Below are positions 56,604-64,000 of a stretch of DNA of 64,000 bases, one piece after another; position 1 is the stretch's first letter; the number at the start of each line of letters is the position of its first letter. Location: contig CAIKOJ010000155.1 of assembly GCA_903829015.1 (NCBI GenBank), positions 39,678-103,677 on the forward strand. The letters are read 5' to 3'. This DNA comes from an uncultured Bacteroidota bacterium (lineage in GTDB: Bacteria; Bacteroidota; Bacteroidia; Chitinophagales; Chitinophagaceae). The notes beneath the pieces were generated by a model that saw only the letters and a list, made by a program, of their open reading frames with translations, did no database searches and had not been told where the DNA came from. Position numbers and translations under genes: made by a program.

Positions 56604-57320
56604 ATGGCAACTACAATTTTTCATCCGGCAGATAAAAGGGGGCATGCCAACCATGGCTGGCTGGACGCCCATCATTCATTCAGTTTTGCCAACTGGTATG
56701 ACCCTGCAAAGGTGCATTTTGGCATGCTTAGGGTACTCAACGACGATATTGTGGCACCGGGCATGGGCTTTGGCCGGCACCCGCATGATAATATGGAGAT
56801 CATCACAATCGTGCTGGAGGGTGCCTTAGAGCATAAAGACAGCATGGGGCATACACAGCAGATAGTACCTGATGAGGTGCAGGTGATGAGTGCGGGATCG
56901 GGAGTGACACACAGTGAGTATAACCCGGATGCAAACAAGAGAACGAATCTGCTGCAGACGTGGATATTTCCGGATAAAAAGAATGTGACACCGAGGTATG
57001 ACCAGCGTACGTTTCCGGCAGGTGAGCGGATCAACAGACTGCAGGCACTGGTATCGCCTATTGACAACGAAGACGGAGGACTGAAAATACACCAGAACGC
57101 CTGGATATACAGAACCACACTAGAAAGCGGTAAAACGCTGACCCACACAATGCACAGTGCGCAGCATGGTGCCTATGTATTTGTAATAGAAGGTAAAGCT
57201 GCGATCGGAGATCAGGTACTGGCCAGAAGGGACGCACTAGGGATATCTGATACTGAACAGTTTGACATGACCGCAGAAACTACCAGTGATATACTGATAT
57301 TTGAAGTGCCAATGCGGTAA
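56604..57320 (+). CDS. Pirin family protein
   Basis: HHSFSFANWYDPAKVHFGMLRVLNDDIVAPGMGFGRHPHDNMEIITIVLEGALEHKDSMG; start set at MATTIFHPADKRG. Confidence 0.94.
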   Translation: MATTIFHPADKRGHANHGWLDAHHSFSFANWYDPAKVHFGMLRVLNDDIVAPGMGFGRHPHDNMEIITIVLEGALEHKDSMGHTQQIVPDEVQVMSAGSGVTHSEYNPDANKRTNLLQTWIFPDKKNVTPRYDQRTFPAGERINRLQALVSPIDNEDGGLKIHQNAWIYRTTLESGKTLTHTMHSAQHGAYVFVIEGKAAIGDQVLARRDALGISDTEQFDMTAETTSDILIFEVPMR

Positions 57321-57354
57321 GCACGTGGGAGTAGCAAAAGACCATTAAGCAAGA

Positions 57355-57996
57355 TTGAATTATACAGAAACCATATCGAGACTGCGAGAGCGCCTGGCAC
57401 AACCACTGCCAGGCCTCAGCGCGCAGGAGCGCATGATGGGGCGTGTAGTAAAGATGCCACTCACAGTACCAGATAATGCAAAGCTGAGTGCTGTACTATG
57501 CCTGTTGTTTCCGGTGGAAGATGAACTGCATGTGCTGTTGATGAAAAGAAAAGAAGACAGGACGGCGCATAGCGGGCAGGTGAGTTTTCCGGGAGGGAGA
57601 TTTGATGAAACCGATGCCAATCTAAGAGCTACGGCGTTGAGAGAAGCCAAAGAGGAAGTAGGCATTAATGAACACGAGGTAGAGATATTGGGTAGTTTGA
57701 CTTCGCTGTATATACCGGTGAGTAATTTCAATGTATTTCCATATGTAGGTTTTGCGAGGCAGCAGCCGGTGTATAATCTAAGCCAGAATGAAGTTGCTTA
57801 CACACTCGAGGTGCCCATCAAAGAACTACTGCACCCGGACCGGAAGATAGTAACTGATGTAGTATCGCCGGCGGTGCCAGACGTAATAAGACAAGTAAGA
57901 GCCTATAACCTGGAAGACGGCACCATTATATGGGGTGCCACAGCCATGATGATCAGTGAACTGGAAGCGGTGCTGGGGGAGATAGGGAATGGTTGA
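57355..57996 (+). CDS. NUDIX hydrolase (CoA pyrophosphatase-like)
   Basis: 213 aa, TTG start; HSGQVSFPGGRFDETDANLRATALREAKEEVGI Nudix box. Confidence 0.92.
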   Translation: MNYTETISRLRERLAQPLPGLSAQERMMGRVVKMPLTVPDNAKLSAVLCLLFPVEDELHVLLMKRKEDRTAHSGQVSFPGGRFDETDANLRATALREAKEEVGINEHEVEILGSLTSLYIPVSNFNVFPYVGFARQQPVYNLSQNEVAYTLEVPIKELLHPDRKIVTDVVSPAVPDVIRQVRAYNLEDGTIIWGATAMMISELEAVLGEIGNG

Positions 57997-58040
57997 TTAC
58001 GAGGTTAATAAACACTTATATCAAATAATTCTGCAGAAAT

Positions 58041-58072
58041 GAAAAGTGCCGACTTATTGGTCGGCACTTTTC
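58041..58072. terminator. Terminator between convergent NUDIX and icmF genes
   Basis: GAAAAGTGCCGAC-TTATTG-GTCGGCACTTTTC. Confidence 0.88.
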
Positions 58073-58091
58073 TAAATTCGGAAAATCCTGA

Positions 58092-61000
58092 TCACATGTT
58101 CCTCCTGTACTGACCGCCTACTTCAAACAATGCTTTGGTAATCTGTCCGAGGGAGCAATATTTAGCTGTCTCCATCAGTGCTTCAAAGATGTTGTGATTG
58201 TGAACGGCTGTTTGCTGGAGTTTGTGCAGCATATCTGCGCTCTTATCCTCGTTACGTTTCCAAAGGTTTTGAACCGTGGCTATTTGGAATTCCTTTTCTT
58301 CTGTGGTAGAGCGGATCACCTCCTGTGGAATGACAGTTGGTGAGCCTTTTGAACTCAGGAACGTATTAACGCCAATGATCGGGAATTCGCCGGTATGTTT
58401 TAAGGTCTCGTAATAAAGGCTTTCTTCCTGGATCTTGCTGCGCTGGTACATGGTTTCCATGGCACCCAAAACACCGCCACGTTCTGTAATACGGTCGAAC
58501 TCTGACAACACCGCTTCCTCCACGAGGTTGGTCAGTTCTTCAATGATGAATGATCCCTGCAGCGGATTTTCATTTTTTGCAAGCCCCAGCTCTTTGTTAA
58601 TGATGAGCTGGATGGCCATGGCACGACGTACACTTTCTTCGGTAGGGGTGGTTATAGCCTCGTCATAGGCATTCGTATGCAGTGAGTTGCAATTATCGTA
58701 AATAGCGTACAATGCCTGGAGCGTCGTACGTATGTCATTGAAATCAATCTCCTGGGCATGTAGTGAGCGGCCTGATGTCTGGATATGGTACTTGAGCATC
58801 TGAGAGCGCTCATTGCCACCGTATTTTAGCTTCATTGCCTTAGCCCATATACGGCGTGCCACCCTGCCTATAACGCTGTATTCAGGATCGATGCCGTTGC
58901 TGAAGAAGAATGACAGGTTGGGCGCAAAATCATCGATGTGCATGCCCCTGCTCAGGTAATACTCTACGAACGTAAAACCATTAGATATAGTGAATGCCAA
59001 CTGTGAAATAGGATTTGCACCTGCTTCGGCTATATGGTAACCGCTGATAGATACAGAATAGAAGTTGCGCACCTTATTGTCAATAAAGTACTGTTGCACA
59101 TCGCCCATAACTCTCAGTGAAAACTCGGTAGAGAAAATGCAGGTATTCTGTGCCTGGTCTTCTTTAAGTATATCGGCCTGAACAGTACCGCGAACGGCTT
59201 TGAGAGTGTCTACTTTGATCTTCTCATACACATCGGCAGGCAATACCTGATCTCCGGTAACGCCCAAAAGCATTAGTCCCAGGCCATCGTTGCCATCGGG
59301 CAGGTTAACCTCTCCCCGACCCTCTCCAAAGGAGAGGGAGGCGTTGTAACGTGGACGGTCTAATCCTTTGGCTGCAAATATTGAATCTATCGTTTTATTT
59401 ACTTCCTCTTCAAGTCCGTTTGCTTTTATGTACAGCTCACATTGCTGGTCTATTGCAGCGTTCATAAAGAAAGCAGTAATAGTAGGCGCAGGACCGTTAA
59501 TGGTCATTGATACAGAGGTCTTCGGATCGGCCAGATTGAAACCGCTGTATAGTTTCTTGGCATCGTCCAGACAACAAACACTTACACCTGAATTACCTAC
59601 TTTACCATAAATATCGGGGCGGTGGTCTGGGTCCTGACCATACAGGGTCACACTGTCGAAGGCCGTGCTTAGCCTTTTAGCAGGCAAGCCGGAAGAGACA
59701 TAGTGAAAACGTTTGTTCGTACGTTCAGGACCGCCTTCACCGGCAAACATCCTTGCAGGATCTTCACCTTCGCGTTTGAACGGATAGATACCGGATGCAT
59801 AAGGAAATTCGCCCGGGAAATTTTCGGCTAATGCCCACTGTAGTATTTCGCCCCACGCCTCGAACTGAGGCACGGCTACTTTGGGTATCTGCAAATGCGA
59901 CAAAGACTCGGTGTGCGTTTTAATTTTGATCTCTTTGTCGCGTACTTTATAAGAATAAAAATCGCCTGTGTACTGCGCTTTCTTTTCCTGCCAATGCTCT
60001 AGCAAGAATTTATTTTTCGGATCCAGGTCCAACTCAGTTTTAGCGTACACTTCCTGCAGCACCTTTATCAGTCTGTCTTTATCTTCAACAGTAGTTGCAT
60101 TTAGTGTTTCAATAGTTTTTGTGATGGAGAACAACTTCTGGGCAACGTTGCTTTGGTCCTTAGCCCACCTATCGTACTTGCGGTTGTTTTCAGAGATCTC
60201 ACTTAAGTACCTGGTGCGTGATGGCGGAATGATAAATATTTTTTCGCTCATCTCATCGGTGATCACGTACTTAGAGTGCAGTGGCGTACCTGTTTTATCT
60301 GCCAGCAGGTCCATCATAGCCTTGTACATGGAGTTTGTACCCGGATCGTTGAATTGAGAAGCAATGGTGCCATATACCGGCATGTCGTCTGCTTTCTTTT
60401 CAAATAATTTATGGTTGCGCTGATATTGTTTTTTCACATCTCTCAATGCATCCATTGCGCCTCGTTTGTCGAATTTGTTGATCACGACAATATCAGCGAA
60501 ATCGAGCATGTCGATTTTTTCAAGCTGTGTAGCTGCACCATATTCCGGAGTCATCACATACATACTCATATCGCAGTAGTCGGTGATCTGGGTATCGCTC
60601 TGGCCAATGCCTGAAGTTTCGAGAATGATCAGATCATACTTAGCCGCCTTCAGGATGCTTATGGCATCGTGAATATGTTTTGAAACGGCAAGGTTACTTT
60701 GGCGTGTAGCCATAGAGCGCATATACACTCTCTTGTTCCTGATCGCATTCATACGAATACGGTCGCCAAGCAGTGCACCGCCGGTTTTCTTTTTTGTTGG
60801 GTCAACGGAAATGATACCAATATGCTTGTCGGGGAAATCGAGCAGAAAGCGACGAACCAATTCATCGACCATGGAACTTTTACCAGCACCGCCGGTACCT
60901 GTGATACCTAAAACCGGTGTATTGCTGGTTGCTGCCTGTTCGTTTACCTTTTTTAGTGCCGATTGTGTTTCGGGTAGTGTTGAATAGTTTTCGGCCGCAG

Positions 61001-61499
61001 AAATAAGACGAGCAATAGATTTTACGTCTCTTTCAATCAGATGTCCGGGCTCGCCGTTTAGTTGGTTACCTGTTGGATAGTCGCTTTTTTCGAGCAGATC
61101 ATCGATCATGCCTTGCAGACCCAGCGAACGACCATCATCGGGAGAGTATATGCGTGTGATGCCATAGTCTTCCAGTTCTTTGATCTCTGTAGGCAGAATA
61201 ACACCACCACCGCCACCGAATATTTTTATGTGCCCGCAGCCTGCTTCTTTCAGCAGATCGTACATGTATTTGAAGTACTCTACATGGCCTCCCTGGTATG
61301 ATGTAATAGCGATCGCATTTGCGTCTTCTTGTATTGCACAATCAACCACATCCTGCACACTCCTGTCGTGGCCTAAATGAATAACCTCTGCACCACTTGC
61401 CTGCATAATTCGGCGCATGATATTAATGGAGGCATCGTGGCCATCGAATAGAGATGCGGCCGTAACAAGGCGAATTTTATTCTTAAGAGAATAAGACAT
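58092..61499 (-). CDS. icmF: Fused isobutyryl-CoA / methylmalonyl-CoA mutase family protein (B12-binding + G-protein chaperone + mutase)
   Basis: 1135 aa; N-terminal [24 protein letters not shown]12 domain; [22 protein letters not shown] domain; mutase region [33 protein letters not shown]-terminal [13 protein letters not shown]. Confidence 0.95.
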   Translation of the reverse strand: MSYSLKNKIRLVTAASLFDGHDASINIMRRIMQASGAEVIHLGHDRSVQDVVDCAIQEDANAIAITSYQGGHVEYFKYMYDLLKEAGCGHIKIFGGGGGVILPTEIKELEDYGITRIYSPDDGRSLGLQGMIDDLLEKSDYPTGNQLNGEPGHLIERDVKSIARLISAAENYSTLPETQSALKKVNEQAATSNTPVLGITGTGGAGKSSMVDELVRRFLLDFPDKHIGIISVDPTKKKTGGALLGDRIRMNAIRNKRVYMRSMATRQSNLAVSKHIHDAISILKAAKYDLIILETSGIGQSDTQITDYCDMSMYVMTPEYGAATQLEKIDMLDFADIVVINKFDKRGAMDALRDVKKQYQRNHKLFEKKADDMPVYGTIASQFNDPGTNSMYKAMMDLLADKTGTPLHSKYVITDEMSEKIFIIPPSRTRYLSEISENNRKYDRWAKDQSNVAQKLFSITKTIETLNATTVEDKDRLIKVLQEVYAKTELDLDPKNKFLLEHWQEKKAQYTGDFYSYKVRDKEIKIKTHTESLSHLQIPKVAVPQFEAWGEILQWALAENFPGEFPYASGIYPFKREGEDPARMFAGEGGPERTNKRFHYVSSGLPAKRLSTAFDSVTLYGQDPDHRPDIYGKVGNSGVSVCCLDDAKKLYSGFNLADPKTSVSMTINGPAPTITAFFMNAAIDQQCELYIKANGLEEEVNKTIDSIFAAKGLDRPRYNASLSFGEGRGEVNLPDGNDGLGLMLLGVTGDQVLPADVYEKIKVDTLKAVRGTVQADILKEDQAQNTCIFSTEFSLRVMGDVQQYFIDNKVRNFYSVSISGYHIAEAGANPISQLAFTISNGFTFVEYYLSRGMHIDDFAPNLSFFFSNGIDPEYSVIGRVARRIWAKAMKLKYGGNERSQMLKYHIQTSGRSLHAQEIDFNDIRTTLQALYAIYDNCNSLHTNAYDEAITTPTEESVRRAMAIQLIINKELGLAKNENPLQGSFIIEELTNLVEEAVLSEFDRITERGGVLGAMETMYQRSKIQEESLYYETLKHTGEFPIIGVNTFLSSKGSPTVIPQEVIRSTTEEKEFQIATVQNLWKRNEDKSADMLHKLQQTAVHNHNIFEALMETAKYCSLGQITKALFEVGGQYRRNM
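59308..59338 (-). repeat. Copy of the 41961..41991 palindromic repeat inside the icmF coding sequence
   Basis: Minus strand CCCTCTCCTTTGGAGAGGGTCGGGGAGAGGT; encodes ..[11 protein letters not shown].. between RPRYNA and [15 protein letters not shown]. Confidence 0.85.
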
Positions 61500-61628
61500 A
61501 TGTTGTATATATTGAAACGAAGGGTAAAGTTACAAAGATACTCTGTAGTAAAAAGCATCTACGGTCACGCATTTGGTTGCATGAAAATCATACACATGTT
61601 TGGTGTGTACAGTAAAAAGACAGGAACT

Positions 61629-62282
61629 TTATTTAATGCCCAGCTTTGGGGAATAGAAACGGCAGGAAAAACCCAAACTGAAAATGCTCTGCTTATCGTA
61701 ACCGATATCGCCAAAGAGGCTGAATTTATCGGTGATATAATAGCGGGCACCAAGCTTCAGGTAAGGTGATACGTTGTGCTCTTTGCGGGCCAGTGTGCTG
61801 TCGCCCTGTGGATATGCGCTGTAGCTGACATTGTTGAGTGATAAACCTACTCCAATGAACGGATCTAAATGTTTGCTGTGAATAACATGGTTGAGGTGGT
61901 AAAACGCACCTACACCACCACTAAATACTTTTGTTTTATTGGTTTTATACCGGGTAAACGGGCCGTTGTTGCCTGTATATTCCTGCCTGAAATTATAATA
62001 AAAGGCATCGTAACTAAACATTGCCGCGAGGCTGACATGCTTATACAAGGCATATTCAACCCTGGCGTAAACGGGGGCAAAGCCTGAAGTATTACTTTTC
62101 TGAAAGCCAAGCGGCAGGGAATAGTTTTGTTTATAATCGTCGAGAAAACCTATAGAAACCGAAGCGGAAATAGAGCGCCTGGCATAGGTTGGATGGGACT
62201 TTGCGGCATTATTTATGGAATCCTGCTGGGAAAGACCCATCATGGAAACAAGAATACATAGAAAAGAAAGAATGTACTTCAT
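61629..62282 (-). CDS. Hypothetical outer-membrane beta-barrel protein
   Basis: 217 aa; signal peptide MKYILSFLCILVSMMGLSQQ; FGDIGYDKQSIFSLGFSCRF. Confidence 0.7.
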   Translation of the reverse strand: MKYILSFLCILVSMMGLSQQDSINNAAKSHPTYARRSISASVSIGFLDDYKQNYSLPLGFQKSNTSGFAPVYARVEYALYKHVSLAAMFSYDAFYYNFRQEYTGNNGPFTRYKTNKTKVFSGGVGAFYHLNHVIHSKHLDPFIGVGLSLNNVSYSAYPQGDSTLARKEHNVSPYLKLGARYYITDKFSLFGDIGYDKQSIFSLGFSCRFYSPKLGIK

Positions 62283-62410
62283 ATCAGCGGCAATGTAACA
62301 AAGGTAATGATGTTGTCAAAATAAATGCATCAATCCTGTAAACAAACGGAAAATCCGGCAGAATATTATGTTCCGGACTTACTAATGGTATTTGGGCATC
62401 ACTTAAAATA

Positions 62411-62436
62411 AGATGTCCCGCATTTGCGGGACATCT
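62411..62436 (-). terminator. Hairpin downstream of 62461..63198
   Basis: Perfect inverted repeat AGATGTCCCGCA-TT-TGCGGGACATCT. Confidence 0.65.
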
Positions 62437-62460
62437 GGTATATTTTTCAAAGGATAATTA

Positions 62461-63198
62461 TCACTCGTCATCATCCCTGTTTCTTTCTTTTTTCTTTGGT
62501 TTTGGAGCTGCATCATCTTCATCTTCCATTTTGTCAGCTTTACGACGGTGAACTTCGTCGCCTGGCTCGTGATGGCTGTGCATTTTGTGACCAACATTGA
62601 AGTTTTTGCTGATACCTACATTCACCTGATGACCGAATGTGAAGTTGAAAGTATTAGTAGCATAAACTACGCCTTCAGTTTTGTCGGTTGTGTAGTTGAT
62701 ACCGCCGATAGCGAAGTTAAGACCCATTCCTTTACCAACATTGATACCCAGTGCAGGATAAACACCTACATAGATGCCATTGTGCTTGCCGGTTGCTGCT
62801 GCACCTTCTGCTGTATGGTATCCACCATGGTAATCAAAATCGATCTGAGAGTAGTAGTAGAAAGTTTCGCTCTTGCCGATGTAATGAGAGTAACGTGCAA
62901 AAGGACCAACCATGTAATTGTTGTTAGTGTTTTTGTGACCTGCATAATCTTTGTATGCATCCTGGCCCCACATAACCTGAAGACCAATTGTCCAATGACG
63001 GTTGAACTGATAGCCAATACCTATGTTGGCGTCCCACATAGTGCTTTTTGCAGGATGATTGTAGCTAGAACCGCCGAGCGTGTCATGAGAATTAGAAGTG
63101 AAATCAAGATTCCCGTATAACAAGATACTATGTGGTTCCTGAGCGTTAGCTGTTGTAATTGTTCCCGCAGCTAATAAAGCGAGGATCAGTTTTTTCAT
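62461..63198 (-). CDS. Hypothetical outer-membrane beta-barrel protein with charged C-terminal tail
   Basis: 245 aa; signal peptide MKKLILALLAAGTITTANAQ; barrel-like; tail HHEPGDEVHRRKADKMEDEDDAAPKPKKKERNRDDDE. Confidence 0.75.
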   Translation of the reverse strand: MKKLILALLAAGTITTANAQEPHSILLYGNLDFTSNSHDTLGGSSYNHPAKSTMWDANIGIGYQFNRHWTIGLQVMWGQDAYKDYAGHKNTNNNYMVGPFARYSHYIGKSETFYYYSQIDFDYHGGYHTAEGAAATGKHNGIYVGVYPALGINVGKGMGLNFAIGGINYTTDKTEGVVYATNTFNFTFGHQVNVGISKNFNVGHKMHSHHEPGDEVHRRKADKMEDEDDAAPKPKKKERNRDDDE

Positions 63199-63221
63199 AC
63201 AGAGTGCGTTTTATTTAGACA

Positions 63222-63230
63222 GCAAATATA
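63222..63230 (-). promoter_or_regulatory. Bacteroidota -7 element (TATATTTGC) of 62461..63198
   Basis: Exact TAnnTTTGC on minus; TTG-rich region about 18-20 nt upstream. Confidence 0.5.
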
Positions 63231-63363
63231 ATAGGCTTTTTGAAAAAACAATAACTTTGTTAAATAGTTTTTTTAACAAAGTGTTAGGTGTGGCAGCGAA
63301 AATAGTCGATTATCTCCCATTTTGAACAAATATCGGGTGTGCGGTATAAATTGAAAACCGGGC

Positions 63364-63876
63364 TTACTTAAACCACGAACTATACATGAGGTAATTTGTG
63401 GCTATGCGTTCTACCTCGCCTTTGAGCAGTTCGGGACTGATATCTTTTACTTTTTTAGCGGGTACACCGGCAAAGATACATCCGGGTGGCACGACGGTGC
63501 CTTCCAAAACCACGGCACCGGCGGCTATAATACAGTTTTCGCCTACTACCACATTATCCATGATAATGGCACCCATACCTACCAGCACATTGTCGGCAAT
63601 ATTGCAGCCATGAACGATAGCGTTGTGACCAACTGAAACATTATTGCCGAGTACAGTTTTTGTTTTCTCGTAAGTACAGTGAATACATGCACCGTCCTGA
63701 ATGTTCACTTTATTTCCCATGCGAATACTGTTAACGTCGCCGCGCACAACAGCGTTAAACCAGATGCTACACTCTTCGCCAAACACAACATCTCCCACAA
63801 TAGTGGCATTTGGAGCAACAAAACAACTCTCGGGAATGGTTGGAGCAACACCCTTTACAGGCAGGATGACGGGCAT
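63364..63876 (-). CDS. Gamma carbonic anhydrase family protein (left-handed beta-helix)
   Basis: 170 aa; FVAPNATIVGDVVFGEECSIWFNAVVRGDVNSIRMGNKVNIQDGACIHCTY, VSVGHNAIVHGCNI. Confidence 0.95.
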   Translation of the reverse strand: MPVILPVKGVAPTIPESCFVAPNATIVGDVVFGEECSIWFNAVVRGDVNSIRMGNKVNIQDGACIHCTYEKTKTVLGNNVSVGHNAIVHGCNIADNVLVGMGAIIMDNVVVGENCIIAAGAVVLEGTVVPPGCIFAGVPAKKVKDISPELLKGEVERIATNYLMYSSWFK

Positions 63877-64000
63877 AAAACAAATATTTAGAAATGGGAT
63901 GAAAAGGAATTAAAATCAGAACGGTTCAAAAGTAAGGAATGATGGCTAAATAAATTACATCATCTTTCTCGTTCTTTTCCATTTTTTCGTTGTTGTAAAA

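Noticed and set aside
1-64000. tRNA, rRNA, riboswitch, CRISPR, prophage or integrase
   Set aside because: Looked for but no convincing signature seen by eye; tRNAscan-SE, Infernal/Rfam and CRISPR detection should be run to confirm absence.

Overview
This is a chromosomal window from a Bacteroidota bacterium (Chitinophagaceae-like by gene content; this is inference, with no marker gene tested). Supporting traits are T9SS C-terminal sorting tails, GLPGLI and TonB-dependent receptor genes, NHL-repeat secreted proteins and TAnnTTTG promoter motifs. It holds about 40 supportable CDSs. Most are housekeeping: mutL, nth, purH, pyrC, hutH, clpC, rnz, msrB, ppiD-like, metB-like, icmF and a gamma carbonic anhydrase. 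No rRNA, tRNA, CRISPR array or transposase was recognised. The largest CDS (1..3820, minus) is open at the window edge and absent from the ORF track. The main points for a second look are: (i) a palindromic repeat present intergenically at 41961..41991 and embedded in frame in the icmF CDS at 59308..59338 (29/31 identical); (ii) an EEP nuclease + GIY-YIG nuclease pair (50598..52163) bracketed by inverted copies of a hairpin repeat, with related repeats around a second small cassette (40084..40765, nucleotidyltransferase-like); (iii) intergenic hairpins whose stems differ but stay paired; (iv) a frameshifted NHL/T9SS gene consistent with a 7-bp imperfect duplication; (v) near-identical T9SS tails in two different neighbouring proteins; (vi) a 205-bp MITE-like element; (vii) tiny lipoprotein and membrane ORFs missing from the ORF track. 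All calls come from reading the sequence; no searches were run.
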